The notes: generated by a model not told the origin, from the sequence alone. DNA of 64,000 bases from an uncultured Lachnospiraceae bacterium (GCA_947164605.1 CAMUXE010000001.1:1-64000), one strand, 5' to 3'. Positions 45,199 through 56,659 are shown, numbered from the stretch's first letter. Numbers and translations are program-made.

Positions 45199-45239
45199 AA
45201 GTCACCTCCAAGAACATAACCTAATATATTTTTAAGTAT

Positions 45240-45279
45240 ACAACATCAATGTTTTCATGACAACATCAATGTTTTCATG
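45240..45279. repeat. Perfect tandem duplication of 20 bp
   Basis: The unit ACAACATCAATGTTTTCATG occurs twice without a gap, just upstream of the receiver gene and downstream of guaB. It could be a duplicated operator in the receiver promoter or recent slippage. Confidence 0.85.
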
Positions 45280-45304
45280 TCTGCCAGGAAGAAAGAATAA
45301 GATA

Positions 45305-45326
45305 GGCCGCATCTTTCGACACGGCC
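45305..45326 (-). terminator. Possible guaB terminator hairpin
   Basis: GGCCG and CGGCC arms enclose 12 bases shortly after the guaB stop; only a modest T-rich tract follows on the minus strand. Confidence 0.4.
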
Positions 45327-45336
45327 CACCAAAAAA

Positions 45337-46839
<1,503 letters not shown>

Positions 46840-46882
46840 TTATAGCCCAATCAAGGAATACGTCCACCATTTAAGTATTTCT

Positions 46883-46915
46883 GACTAGTTTAACAAAAGC
46901 ACTAGTCTAAGTCAA
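46883..46915 (-). promoter_or_regulatory. guaB promoter with an overlapping inverted repeat
   Basis: Minus strand TTGACT (46910-46915), 17 bases, TAAACT (46887-46892). An inverted repeat GACTAGT (46883-46889) and ACTAGTC (46901-46907) covers the -10 box and spacer, a position suited to repression. A second possible -10 (TATAAT) lies nearer the gene. Confidence 0.45.
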
Positions 46916-47009
46916 TATCAAAATTTTGTACAATTTGATATTTAAAATAAATATTTCTAAAGAATTAATCCCTTTAAGAATTATCATAGATAGCTTCCTA
47001 AAAGCTTAT

Positions 47010-47561
47010 TTAAAAATCTGCCTCCTGGCTATCATAGTCATATGCTGCATATGGTTCAAAAGTGTCCTCAACCTGAAAGACACCCCTTTTAGCAACCGAA
47101 GCTATAGCCTCTGCCATTCGCTCATTTGGCTGTATGTAAATTCTAACCATCTCATTCTCACTGTTGTAAGTGTAGATAACAAAGGCGTGCTCAGTTGTCA
47201 CATTGTCCGAGTAGTCATAAGTTCTAAGGTCCTTGCCAGCCATTCTCATCGCAGCCTGGCTTGTAGGCTCAGCTATAAGTTCAGCCTTTCCTATATTATA
47301 TACGCCACATCTTCTCCTCAGATTTTTTGACATTATCTTGTCCACGGTAAGCTCGTCGGCAACCAGGCTATACTCATATTCCACCCTGTAATGCCTAAAA
47401 ACTAAGACGGTAAATGCTATGAGTACAGCGGCAAGTATTAGTCCATAAGCCATAGTCTGCGGTATTGTTGTAATTGCTAGCAGGCAGGCTATAATAAGAA
47501 CCGCTTTATAGAACTTAGCCATCTTAGGCTCCTTGGCTGCAATAATCTGTTCAACTTCCAT
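47010..47561 (-). CDS. Two-helix membrane protein, DUF6106-like
   Basis: 183 residues. Two hydrophobic helices (about 17-55) are followed by a soluble beta-rich domain ending in an acidic tail. It resembles Lachnospiraceae proteins annotated DUF6106; that label is from memory. It lies 62 bases downstream of the pectinesterase gene on the same strand. No function known. Confidence 0.65.
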   Translation of the reverse strand: MEVEQIIAAKEPKMAKFYKAVLIIACLLAITTIPQTMAYGLILAAVLIAFTVLVFRHYRVEYEYSLVADELTVDKIMSKNLRRRCGVYNIGKAELIAEPTSQAAMRMAGKDLRTYDYSDNVTTEHAFVIYTYNSENEMVRIYIQPNERMAEAIASVAKRGVFQVEDTFEPYAAYDYDSQEADF

Positions 47562-47623
47562 CTAGTAAATTTCCTTTTCAATAATAGTATGAGATTAGAC
47601 CCCTTAAGCTGTATATGAGATGC

Positions 47624-50600
47624 TTATTCGTCAAGAAGATCAAATCTCTCTCTTAGTTTAGCACACCATACAGGATCTATAAAGCTTTCAATCTCGAACA
47701 AAACTTTGTCTGGGCTTTCAGGCTCTTTGAAATAGCCCTGACCCCCGGCCGCAAAGGAAGCTCTCTTTGTCAGGTCATCCCCCATCATCTTAGTCATGTA
47801 ATCTCCGACATATGCCGACTCGCCGCCCAAGCTATCCGAAAAGGCCTCAGGGTAGATAAGGGACTGGATCTTCTTTCTGCCATCACATGTATCATGGCCA
47901 TCAGTAGCTTTCTCACCCTCTACCTGATCAAGGCCGCTAGAATCCTCAGCCACTAACCTAGCAGTCAATAAATCGACCTCTGTTTTATAGAATACAGCCT
48001 CAGATGTTTCAGCCTTCCAAGGTCTTGCAAAATATCCCGGCTTAGCTGCCAAAATCGACGCTGTCTCATCTAAAGCCTTTGTGGCCCTGACATGACATCT
48101 GTCAAAGAAGTAGCCTCTCGGTGCATTCTGCTGAGGAGCTGATATATAGAAAACTTCCCTGTCATCGTCACTTGTATTAGAGACTAGCTCACACTTGTAA
48201 AAGACAGCTTTCATGCCGCCAAATATATAGTCAATACTTCCATATATTTTGCACTCCTTAAAGAAGGCACTTGTCTCAATTCCTCCAAACAAGGTATCCT
48301 GCCTACTGACAAAACTGCACTTATCAAAACATATCTCATCAAGTCCATCAACCAGGGCTAAAGCTGCCGCCCTTTCAAGGAAGCTATAATCCTGAACATC
48401 AGTGCTGAATTTTTCTTTCGAAAGTCTCTCTCCAAAAGCTGAGAGACCAGTAGCCATATCATTGACCATGACTATATCCTGACTAAATTTTTCAGACACG
48501 TATTGGTTATATGAGTTCTCAAAAATTACATTGCTGGCTTCAAAACCGCTGGAATGGACAACAACTGTCGCATTCCAATATGAGCCCTGTCCAATTCCCG
48601 AACCAGGATTTTGGATGCCAGGACAAGCATTAGCCTTGTTGATTCTAAGAGCCTCATCGCTGTACTTGCAATCTCTGCCCATAGAGTAATAAGAGTAGCC
48701 ATAGCCATAATATGACGTAATTCTAACCGCTCCGTCCTTTATGTCTACACCTTTATTAATAAGGTCTGTGTTAGGCTTATCACAAGCATTGTAAAGATGG
48801 ACATTATCCTCATCTATAACTAGCATTTCCTCGTAATTACCAGCATCAATCCTTATGCGAACCGGCTCCTTATCAAGCCTAATCATGTGTCTCACGGCGT
48901 CAAGAGCCTGATTTATAGTCCTGTACTCCTTATCCTCTCCAACACTTATTTCCTCCTTATAGCTCAGAGCCAAAGAAGGCCTTTTTATAGCTATCGAATA
49001 AAGATAAGTCTCTGGAATATCAGGATCAGCTATGGTCTCAATTCTAAAGTCTCCATCCTTTTTGACCTCAACATTGAAGGTATTTACCTTTGTTGTACAC
49101 TTCTGACTATCCCTCAATTCAAGGCCTGCATCTGGAAAAGCCAGAGCTGCCCTGTAGGCATATTTTATGCAGACAATATCCCCAACTTTGCAATCACTAA
49201 TTTTTATCATTCCAGTCTGGCCAGCACTTGTCACACATCTCAAATAAGACTTGTTAATCTTAAATCCATCCAGCAAAAGTCCAGCGTAATAAACCTTATC
49301 ATCGATTTCCTCATAAGTATCAAAATGATTCAGCTTCGAGAAATTCCACTGATCCACTTTTTTGATATTAATATTGCACTTTTGTGCTTTAGAATCCACC
49401 CTGAGATGGGCCTCATAATCATGGAAGAGTTTATACGCATTGAGCCCTTTCAGCCCCACTTCATAGACCCCATCTCTGAGCATAACCTCATCTTTTAAAC
49501 CAAATTCATACGTATAAGCTCTATCGTTAAGCATTGTGAAAACAAGCTTGAAATTCTCGTCTTCGAGCAATAAATCCTTATATGACTTATCCAAATTGCA
49601 TGTAATTTCTACAGGCCACTTTGCTTTCGCCTCAAATTCTATATCAAAGTCCCTTTGATCTCCACTCACTTCTATAGTAGTGGTCTTAATATCATAATCA
49701 TCAACGCCCAAGGCCTTTAATTTATATATCCAAGATCTCTCAAAATACGCCTTATATGTCCCATCTTCATCAATGTTTATATAGGCCTTATAGGCTGAAT
49801 CAGACTCAGTGTCTATTTTAAGCTTAGCCAATTCCTTTGCTGCCAGGCCTCTGATATGCCCCTCATAAAGACATACATCATAAGAATTCGCCTCAAATGT
49901 GCTTTTAATGTTCTTATCTTCTGTCACGCTGTCAGCTTCACTTGCGGCTCTTTCTCTATCTCTGTCTCTATCGCTTGTCTTTAGGTCTCCAGCAATTATC
50001 CTAAAATCGTCAAGCTCATCAAAGGATAGCTTATAGTCCATTCCATCTATAAGGTCAACTTCATATTTGTTATCACTTAGCAGGTAGCTCTGTGTATGCT
50101 TTCCTGTATATAGGTTCAAAAAGTCAAGTTTTGCCCCCTCTTTCAAGACCTTGCCAGTTTTATTGACATCTATGTAGTCAATTTTTCCATCTATCTTTAT
50201 AGTACTAGCTCTCTGTCTTACAATTCTTGCGACAACCAGCTTATCATCCATGCTGTAAAGCTTGTAAACTCCGCTTTTTTTCGCATAGAATTTTTTCTTT
50301 TCAAGCTCATGCTTGCCATCAAAATATATCTTAGTGAGCTCCTTATCTTGACTCTCAACAGCATAAGTAGCCGCACCGCCATTTGAGCCAAGTATTATAG
50401 TCACAATATCATCCTCTAAGAGATGAAGCTTAAAGCAAACAGATGGATCCGAAACACTGTTTGAGTATATGTAGCCCTGATACTCTGTGCCATCATCCGA
50501 AGCAAGAACCTTAGAGTCCCATCTGCTAAGTTTTGTGTTTCTTGTTCTCAGTCTATTATTCTCTGTACCACCATCGTCAAATTCTAAGAAGAGCTTATTT

Positions 50601-50755
50601 TCAGAGTCAAGAATAGAAAAGGAAAATATATTTACACCCGCCATTCCAGGCTCAAGTCCTGGATATAAGGCATTTACCCCTTCCTCGTCAAGAAGGTTAT
50701 TAAAACTTTCCTCTTCGAGTAACTCGGCTCCAAAATCCACTATATCTTTTTTCAT
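47624..50755 (-). CDS. Large protein with C-terminal pectin methylesterase domain
   Basis: 1043 residues. The C-terminal part (about 600-1000) is a pectinesterase beta-helix, beginning with the YRTINQALDAV stretch. It keeps the catalytic residues of carbohydrate esterase family 8: Gln819-Asp820 in QDTLFGG, Asp842 in GSIDYIFGG, and Arg911 in ARPWK. Residues 1-600 are not recognised; they are beta-rich and contain an Arg/Asp stretch (RDRDRER). No signal peptide or membrane segment is visible, so it may work inside the cell on imported pectin fragments. It is divergent from an AraC-type regulator. DUF6106-like gene follows. Confidence 0.88.
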   Translation of the reverse strand: MKKDIVDFGAELLEEESFNNLLDEEGVNALYPGLEPGMAGVNIFSFSILDSENKLFLEFDDGGTENNRLRTRNTKLSRWDSKVLASDDGTEYQGYIYSNSVSDPSVCFKLHLLEDDIVTIILGSNGGAATYAVESQDKELTKIYFDGKHELEKKKFYAKKSGVYKLYSMDDKLVVARIVRQRASTIKIDGKIDYIDVNKTGKVLKEGAKLDFLNLYTGKHTQSYLLSDNKYEVDLIDGMDYKLSFDELDDFRIIAGDLKTSDRDRDRERAASEADSVTEDKNIKSTFEANSYDVCLYEGHIRGLAAKELAKLKIDTESDSAYKAYINIDEDGTYKAYFERSWIYKLKALGVDDYDIKTTTIEVSGDQRDFDIEFEAKAKWPVEITCNLDKSYKDLLLEDENFKLVFTMLNDRAYTYEFGLKDEVMLRDGVYEVGLKGLNAYKLFHDYEAHLRVDSKAQKCNINIKKVDQWNFSKLNHFDTYEEIDDKVYYAGLLLDGFKINKSYLRCVTSAGQTGMIKISDCKVGDIVCIKYAYRAALAFPDAGLELRDSQKCTTKVNTFNVEVKKDGDFRIETIADPDIPETYLYSIAIKRPSLALSYKEEISVGEDKEYRTINQALDAVRHMIRLDKEPVRIRIDAGNYEEMLVIDEDNVHLYNACDKPNTDLINKGVDIKDGAVRITSYYGYGYSYYSMGRDCKYSDEALRINKANACPGIQNPGSGIGQGSYWNATVVVHSSGFEASNVIFENSYNQYVSEKFSQDIVMVNDMATGLSAFGERLSKEKFSTDVQDYSFLERAAALALVDGLDEICFDKCSFVSRQDTLFGGIETSAFFKECKIYGSIDYIFGGMKAVFYKCELVSNTSDDDREVFYISAPQQNAPRGYFFDRCHVRATKALDETASILAAKPGYFARPWKAETSEAVFYKTEVDLLTARLVAEDSSGLDQVEGEKATDGHDTCDGRKKIQSLIYPEAFSDSLGGESAYVGDYMTKMMGDDLTKRASFAAGGQGYFKEPESPDKVLFEIESFIDPVWCAKLRERFDLLDE

Positions 50756-51076
50756 CTTTACGCCATTACCTTTTAAAATAATTTTATTGAATTATACCAT
50801 ATTTACAATTTTTTCATATCATTTTTCCCTTAAATATATTACTGTTTTTTTCAGATTCTTATACTATAAGTTGGTTTTATTTATATAAATGCATCATTTT
50901 CTATAGAAAAAATTATTTAGAATCAAAAACTAACATATATACTACAGTTTCCTATAAATGCCTTATTTAAGCCTTTTTATTAAACGCCATGTTTTTACGT
51001 TCTCAAAGTAAATCTTGCTATTATTAATTTTCTATGATATTATGATTACAGATTTTTTAAGAATAAAGGAGATAGC
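50756..51076. other. AT-rich divergent intergenic region (pectinesterase / AraC)
   Basis: 321 bases without a gene. It contains the AraC promoter (51015-51043), a perfect 14-bp palindrome TTTTCTATAGAAAA at 50897-50910, and a TATAAT-like box near the pectinesterase start with no good -35. A sugar-responsive regulator could bind here. Confidence 0.5.
51015..51043 (+). promoter_or_regulatory. Promoter of the AraC-type regulator
   Basis: TTGCTA (51015-51020), 17 bases, TATTAT (51038-51043), 33 bases before the ATG; AAAGGAGA is the ribosome site. Confidence 0.6.
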
Positions 51077-51919
51077 ATGAAAAGCACTTCACATTTTGAA
51101 ATCCATAGTCAGTTGCATTCTAACGATTTTTCTATGCCTTCGATGCACACTCACTCTTTCCATGAATATTTTTTAATGATATCTGGATCCTGTGACTTCT
51201 ATGTTGAAGATCGCATATATCACATAAACAAGGGAACTTGCATAATCATACCTGCCGGTGTTCCTCACAAAACAGTATATACCGGTTCTCCAATCAACGA
51301 GCGCCTCTGTATGGAATTTTCATCTCACTACATTCACAACTTAACTGATGATTTCAGCAGCGATTTTCTCAGTTTAAGGCTGGCACTCAATCCAATTAAA
51401 ATCCCTGATTCGGACTTTCCCAACTTATTGAGGGCCCTATCATCGATTATGGTTGAAAACTCAAACCAGCACATTCTCAGCTCTTACAGCTCTAACTATA
51501 TCAGATTCTTGCTTGAAGCCCTCTTGGTAAAGCTTCTCACCTACAATTCAGATAATGAAATGTCCAATATAAGAAGCAACAACTCTGATGACATCAAGAT
51601 CAAGACAGCTCTAGAATTTATCAACCGACATTTTTCCGAGCCTCTAACTCTCACTCAGGTTGCCTCAGAAATGGGACTAAATTCTTCCTACTTCTCTACC
51701 AAATTCAAGACCTGCAAAGGCACAGGCTTCAAAGAATACTTAACTAATCTGAGACTCAGAAAAGCCGAAAGAATGCTCTTAGAGACCAAGAGAAGCATTA
51801 CCGAAATCGCCTTTGAATGTGGATTTGAGTCCAGCAATTACTTTGGAGATATATTCAAAAAGAAAAACAGCGTGACACCTTCTTATTACAGAAAAATCAA
51901 AGGAAATATTGAGGGTTAA
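51077..51919 (+). CDS. AraC family regulator with cupin sensor domain
   Basis: 280-residue transcription factor. The N-terminal cupin (about 1-90) has HTHSFHEYFLM and PAGVPHKTV, typical of sugar-sensing AraC proteins. The C-terminal pair of helix-turn-helix units (about 175-275) contains VASEMGLNSSYFSTKFK and IAFECGFESSNYFGDIFKK. It is divergent from the pectinesterase-domain gene, so activation of that gene by a pectin-derived sugar is a reasonable inference. Confidence 0.93.
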   Translation: MKSTSHFEIHSQLHSNDFSMPSMHTHSFHEYFLMISGSCDFYVEDRIYHINKGTCIIIPAGVPHKTVYTGSPINERLCMEFSSHYIHNLTDDFSSDFLSLRLALNPIKIPDSDFPNLLRALSSIMVENSNQHILSSYSSNYIRFLLEALLVKLLTYNSDNEMSNIRSNNSDDIKIKTALEFINRHFSEPLTLTQVASEMGLNSSYFSTKFKTCKGTGFKEYLTNLRLRKAERMLLETKRSITEIAFECGFESSNYFGDIFKKKNSVTPSYYRKIKGNIEG

Positions 51920-51946
51920 AACAGTAATAAAATAAGTTTGATGTTC

Positions 51947-51987
51947 AAAAAAGGCTGCGAAGAAATCTAGTCGATTTCTTCACAGCC
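51947..51987. terminator. Terminator of the glg-spoVG operon, also facing the AraC gene
   Basis: GGCTGCGAAGAAATC pairs with GATTTCTTCACAGCC (one mismatch), loop TAGTC. Six A on the left give the T-run needed on the minus strand. Confidence 0.85.
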
Positions 51988-52017
51988 TCTTTGCTTTTTG
52001 ACAATTATCTTTGAAAA

Positions 52018-52284
52018 TTACTCTTCAACATTCTCAACTTTTTCGTAAGCTTCTATAACAATATTCTGAACCTGCTCACGTGTCTGAGTATTGATAGGAT
52101 GAGCTATATCCCTAAACTCACCATCTGCTGATTTTCTGCTTGGCATCGCAATAAAGAGACCTCTGTCTCCCTCAATAACCTTGATGTCATGCACTACGAA
52201 CTCATTATCGATTGTTATTGAAACGACGGCCTTCATCTTGCCCTCTTTATCAATCTTTCTAACTCGTACATCAGTAATATTCAT
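52018..52284 (-). CDS. spoVG: SpoVG family RNA/DNA-binding regulator
   Basis: 88-residue SpoVG homologue. [20 protein letters not shown] opens the protein, followed by [20 protein letters not shown], the family hallmark. In Bacillus it affects septation in sporulation; in other Firmicutes it binds RNA and DNA. The start at 52284 follows AAGGAGGAG. It comes 17 bases after glgD, an unusual operon partner. Confidence 0.95.
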   Translation of the reverse strand: MNITDVRVRKIDKEGKMKAVVSITIDNEFVVHDIKVIEGDRGLFIAMPSRKSADGEFRDIAHPINTQTREQVQNIVIEAYEKVENVEE

Positions 52285-52301
52285 AGTGTTACTCCTCCTT
52301 G

Positions 52302-53417
52302 TCAATAATAGATAGGGCTCCGATCTGCAACGATCCTTATCCTGCCCTCGTTCTCATATCTAGAATTGGCCTTGATCGTGCTACCACTTTCTATGATGCA
52401 GTTCTCAATATACGAGTTATCTCCGATATAACTGTCACTTAAGATAATGCAATTTTTGATAACACTATTGTTGCCGATATATATTTTCTTAAACAGAACA
52501 GAATTTTCCACAGTGCCATTAATAATACATCCACTAGAAATAAGGCTGTTCTTGATATTAGAACCGTAATTATACTTTGCCGGTGGCATATCATCCACCT
52601 TTGTGTAGATGTCTGGATACTCTTTAAAGAAGTAATTGCGAACATCTCTCTTTAAGAAATCCATATTGGTTTTAAAGTAAGAATTAACTGTCGATATATT
52701 GCTCCAATATGTCTCAAGTTTGTAACCATAAATTTTCTTGATATTCTTATAACGCATCAATATATCTCTTACGAAATCATGACGGTCTTCCTCAGCTGCC
52801 TTTTCAAGCAACTCAATCAATAATCTTCTTCTGATTACATAAATTCCGGTAGATATAGTGGAAAGATTAGTCTCTAGAGGCTTTTCATCTATCTCTGTAA
52901 TTCTGCCTTCTTCTGTCATAGCTACAAGACCGTATCTGTTGATCTCAGTCCTGTCATCCATCTTTTTAACAACCATTGTAATATCAGCTTTTTTCTCAAT
53001 ATGGTACTCAAGCACTCTATTGTAATCAAGCTTATATACTCCGTCTCCGGATGCTATTACTACATATGGCTCATGACTTGATTTTAAGAAATCAATGTTT
53101 TGATAGAGAGAATCTGCTGTTCCTCTATACCAGTAGCTTGATTCAGCAGTAATTGTAGGAGTGAATACAAATAGTCCTCCCTGCTTTCTTCCAAAGTCCC
53201 ACCATTTTGATGAACTCAAATGTTCATTAAGAGACCTTGCATTGTACTGTGTAATAACTGCTACTTTCTGTATTCTTGAATTTGACATATTGCTAAGTGC
53301 AAAATCAATACATCTATAAGATCCTGCAATTGGCATAGCAGCTATAGCTCTCTTATCAGTAAGCTCTTTCATAAGTTTATTGTTGCCGCCGGCCAAGATT
53401 ATTCCTATTGCTTTCAT
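52302..53417 (-). CDS. glgD: Glucose-1-phosphate adenylyltransferase subunit GlgD
   Basis: 371 residues. The nucleotidyltransferase fold is present ([24 protein letters not shown]) but the GlgC-type GGxGxRL loop is altered, which fits the regulatory GlgD type. The C-terminal part has hexapeptide beta-helix repeats. It overlaps the glgC stop by 4 bases. Together they make ADP-glucose for glycogen. Confidence 0.95.
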   Translation of the reverse strand: MKAIGIILAGGNNKLMKELTDKRAIAAMPIAGSYRCIDFALSNMSNSRIQKVAVITQYNARSLNEHLSSSKWWDFGRKQGGLFVFTPTITAESSYWYRGTADSLYQNIDFLKSSHEPYVVIASGDGVYKLDYNRVLEYHIEKKADITMVVKKMDDRTEINRYGLVAMTEEGRITEIDEKPLETNLSTISTGIYVIRRRLLIELLEKAAEEDRHDFVRDILMRYKNIKKIYGYKLETYWSNISTVNSYFKTNMDFLKRDVRNYFFKEYPDIYTKVDDMPPAKYNYGSNIKNSLISSGCIINGTVENSVLFKKIYIGNNSVIKNCIILSDSYIGDNSYIENCIIESGSTIKANSRYENEGRIRIVADRSPIYY

Positions 53418-54688
53418 ACGTTGTCACCTGCCTTAATAATTGCTCCGCCGCTTGCTAACTGTCCATCCTGATAGTCGCTAAGACTCGTCTGACCTGATAT
53501 TGCTGTATTCTTTCCAACTTTGACTCCATCAGGAACGATAGAACATTCGCCGATGGTTACCAATCCAGAATTGTAAATATTAGGTTTTAGAACATTTTCA
53601 GCTTCCTCGCCAACGCCCAACTCAACATTGTCGCCAACTTGTACATCCTCAGCAATAACTGCCTTATACACCTTTGTGCCCTTGCCTATATGCGTATCCT
53701 GCATAATGATTGAATCATAGACTTCAGCCCCCTCATCAATCACAACTCCAGATCCTATAACAGAATTTACAACCTTACCGTAGATTTCAGATCCATCGCC
53801 TATTATGCTCTTTTCAATATAAGCATCAGAAGAGATATACTGTGGAGGAATCGCATCATTCTTGGTGTAAATTCTCCAAAACTCCTCGTAAAGGTTAAAG
53901 ACAGGAATTATATCGATAAGCTCCATGTTAGCTTCCCAATATGAACTAAGTGTGCCTACATCTTTCCAATAACCATTATATTCATAAGCGAAAAGTCTCT
54001 TATTGTTTTCGAAACAGTAAGGAATTACATGCTTACCAAAGTCGCACTCATTCTGATCCTTAAGTGCAATTAAAGCTTCCTTGAGAACCTTCCAACTAAA
54101 GATATAAATACCCATTGAAGCCAGGTTACTCTTTGGCTGTGCAGGTTTTTCCTCAAACTCGGTAATTCTGTTGTCATCGTCTGTAACGACAATTCCAAAT
54201 CTACTTGCTTCCTCTATTGGCACAGGCATTGCAGCTATTGTTATATCTGCATTGTTGGCTTTATGGTAATCAAGCATAATTTTATAATCCATCTTATAAA
54301 TATGATCTCCAGAGAGAATCAAGACATAATCAGGATTATACTGGTCCATATATTCTAGATTTTGATAAATTGCATTAGCAGTTCCTGTATACCACTCACT
54401 ACTTGTGCTCTTCTCGTATGGTGGAAGTACAGTGACACCGCCAACGTTTCGATCCAAATCCCAAGGAATACCAATTCCAATGTGAGTATTAAGCCTTAAT
54501 GGCTGATATTGAGTAAGTACGCCAACTGTATCAATTCCAGAATTAATACAGTTGCTCAATGGAAAGTCAATAATTCTATACTTTCCACCAAACGCTACAG
54601 CAGGCTTTGCGACCTTAGAAGTCAAAACCCCCAACCTGCTGCCCTGACCACCTGCTAGCAACATAGCAATCATTTCTTTTTTAATCAT
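53414..54688 (-). CDS. glgC: Glucose-1-phosphate adenylyltransferase, catalytic
   Basis: 424 residues catalysing ATP + glucose-1-P to ADP-glucose. [16 protein letters not shown] is the substrate loop, [13 protein letters not shown] and [10 protein letters not shown] are family signatures, and left-handed beta-helix repeats are at the C-terminus. First gene of glgC-glgD-spoVG, from a promoter at 54733-54761. Confidence 0.96.
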   Translation of the reverse strand: MIKKEMIAMLLAGGQGSRLGVLTSKVAKPAVAFGGKYRIIDFPLSNCINSGIDTVGVLTQYQPLRLNTHIGIGIPWDLDRNVGGVTVLPPYEKSTSSEWYTGTANAIYQNLEYMDQYNPDYVLILSGDHIYKMDYKIMLDYHKANNADITIAAMPVPIEEASRFGIVVTDDDNRITEFEEKPAQPKSNLASMGIYIFSWKVLKEALIALKDQNECDFGKHVIPYCFENNKRLFAYEYNGYWKDVGTLSSYWEANMELIDIIPVFNLYEEFWRIYTKNDAIPPQYISSDAYIEKSIIGDGSEIYGKVVNSVIGSGVVIDEGAEVYDSIIMQDTHIGKGTKVYKAVIAEDVQVGDNVELGVGEEAENVLKPNIYNSGLVTIGECSIVPDGVKVGKNTAISGQTSLSDYQDGQLASGGAIIKAGDNV

Positions 54689-55042
54689 GCAATCACCTCG
54701 ATGTAAAAATTTACTATCTTAAAGTTATTATAATTATAGCATACCTGTTAATACATGTAAAAGTTTTTTTAATATTTTTTACAGTAAGTACGCACATTTA
54801 TGATTACTTTTTACTCATTATATCCAACTTTTGTTAATCGAGATCAATTGCCATACTTTTGCAATATGTATACCATAGTATTTTAATATACATTAAAAAA
54901 TAAATCCAGCACTTATTTAAGTATTATTATGTTTTTTTAACTAGTCTTTACTTTTTAAGTTCAGTGCGTATAATCTATATAAGCAATATTCTTTTTGCTA
55001 AAAAATATCTATCAGGTTTTTACCTATATATATGGAGGAAAA
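54689..55042. other. AT-rich divergent intergenic region (glgC / murC)
   Basis: 354 bases without a gene, very rich in A and T. It holds the glgC promoter, a TATAAT (54969-54974) for murC with a weak -35 (TTTACT), and small hairpins such as AGGT-TTTT-ACCT just before the murC ribosome site. No RNA gene or riboswitch recognised. Confidence 0.5.
54733..54761 (-). promoter_or_regulatory. glgC operon promoter
   Basis: Minus strand TTTACA (54756-54761), 17 bases, TATAAT (54733-54738), about 45 bases before the glgC start. Confidence 0.7.
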
Positions 55043-56437
55043 ATGTACACTATAGATTTCAAGAATCCAGTTCATATCCATTTTATTGGAATCGGCGGCA
55101 TCAGCATGAGTGGAATTGCCCACATCCTTTTAAAAAATGGTTTCACAGTCAGCGGTTCAGACAGAGCCGAATCTGCCTTAACAGACAAACTAGTAGAAGA
55201 AGGCTGTAAAGTCATCTACTCTCAAACTGCGGCAAATATATCAAGCGACATCGACCTTGTTGTCTACACTGCAGCTGTAAAGCCTTCAAATCCTGAGCTT
55301 GCACGTGCTATTGAGCTTGGCATCCCTACACTTACAAGAGCCGAACTCTTAGGCCAGCTGATGAAAAACTACAAGGTAGCCATAAACGTTGCCGGAACAC
55401 ATGGAAAAACTACTACTACATCTATGATAAGTGAAATCCTTATCGAGGGTCAGTGCGATCCAACTATCTCAGTAGGCGGAATTCTTGAGAGTATAGGTGG
55501 CAATGTAAGAATCGGCAAATCTGACATCTTTGTGGCAGAGGCGTGTGAATATACAAACAGCTTCCTCTCATTCAATCCTACAATAAATGTCATTTTGAAC
55601 GTAAAGGCTGACCATCTTGATTTCTTCAAAGACTTAGATGACATTCGTCACTCATTCAAGCTCTTCTGCGAAAGACTACCAGAAGGCGGCACTCTTGTTA
55701 TCAATACTGATATAGAGAATTATGAATACTTCTATCAAGATAAGGATCTCGACATAATCAAGGTCGGCAGCAATCCAAGTGAATGTGACTATGCAGCTGA
55801 CAATATCAGCTATGATGACTTTGGTGCTTGTTCATATGACCTATATGAGAAAGGTGAAAAAGTCGGCAGAGTCTCACTTTCAGTACCTGGAATCCACAAT
55901 GTAAGCAACTCTCTCGCATCAATAGCAGTTGCCAGAAAGTTAGGTTTAGACTTAGATGTAATAATTGATGCTTTGAAGAATTATCACGGAACTGACAGAA
56001 GATTCCAGAAAAAGGGCATGTACGGTAAGCTCACAGTTATCGATGACTATGCCCATCATCCGGATGAGATTAGTGCAACCCTTGAGTCTGCAAAGCATTA
56101 TCCACATGAGAGAATTATCTGTGCTTTCCAGCCTCACACCTACACCAGAACAAAGGCTCTTATGGGAGATTTTGCAAAATCACTCAGTGCCGCTGATATC
56201 GTAATCCTCGCAGACATCTACGCTGCCCGTGAGAAAGATACTCTTGGAATCAGCTCTGAAACCTTGATGAATGAGGTTAAGAAGTTTAATCCAAACTGCT
56301 ACTACTTTGACTCATTTGAAAAAATTGAGGAATTTGTAAAAAATAATTATATAGACAATGATTTGTTGATAACTATGGGTGCCGGCGATATTTACAAAGT
56401 CGGTGAAAGCCTTGTAAATTCTGCAAAGCAAGCCTAA
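55043..56437 (+). CDS. murC: UDP-N-acetylmuramate-L-alanine ligase
   Basis: Cytosolic peptidoglycan enzyme of 464 residues adding L-Ala to UDP-MurNAc. IGIGGISMSGIA binds the nucleotide, NVAGTHGKTTTTSM is the ATP loop, and IDDYAHHPDEI lies at the active site. The start at 55043 follows GGAGGAAAA; the longer frame runs into the leader. Confidence 0.97.
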   Translation: MYTIDFKNPVHIHFIGIGGISMSGIAHILLKNGFTVSGSDRAESALTDKLVEEGCKVIYSQTAANISSDIDLVVYTAAVKPSNPELARAIELGIPTLTRAELLGQLMKNYKVAINVAGTHGKTTTTSMISEILIEGQCDPTISVGGILESIGGNVRIGKSDIFVAEACEYTNSFLSFNPTINVILNVKADHLDFFKDLDDIRHSFKLFCERLPEGGTLVINTDIENYEYFYQDKDLDIIKVGSNPSECDYAADNISYDDFGACSYDLYEKGEKVGRVSLSVPGIHNVSNSLASIAVARKLGLDLDVIIDALKNYHGTDRRFQKKGMYGKLTVIDDYAHHPDEISATLESAKHYPHERIICAFQPHTYTRTKALMGDFAKSLSAADIVILADIYAAREKDTLGISSETLMNEVKKFNPNCYYFDSFEKIEEFVKNNYIDNDLLITMGAGDIYKVGESLVNSAKQA

Positions 56438-56488
56438 TTTTAAAAAATCAGTCTTAATATTTTATACTTATCAACTTTATCCACATTA

Positions 56489-56537
56489 TCCACAATCTTA
56501 TCCCCAAATAGTCTGAGGATAGATTGTGGATTTTTTT
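56489..56537 (+). terminator. murC terminator
   Basis: TCCACAATCTTATCC pairs with GGATAGATTGTGGA (one bulge), followed by seven T. Its left arm overlaps the second and third DnaA-like boxes. Confidence 0.8.
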
Positions 56538-56659
56538 CTTAATAACTATGGGATATATTTTTTGAAGATTGCCTATTTTAAGGCTTTTTATCCAGGTCAA
56601 AAATTCTTTTCCACATTTTCCACATTTTTCACAAAGAATTTTGAAAAACTAATGTTAAT

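Noticed and set aside
48887-49498. 203-codon open frame on the plus strand inside the pectinesterase gene
   Set aside because: It lies wholly opposite a coding gene, resembles no known protein and has no convincing ribosome site. It is a mirror of biased codon use.
56477-56633. Chromosomal origin of replication
   Set aside because: No dnaA, dnaN or rpmH gene is near and no clear unwinding element is marked, so the boxes alone do not justify calling oriC.
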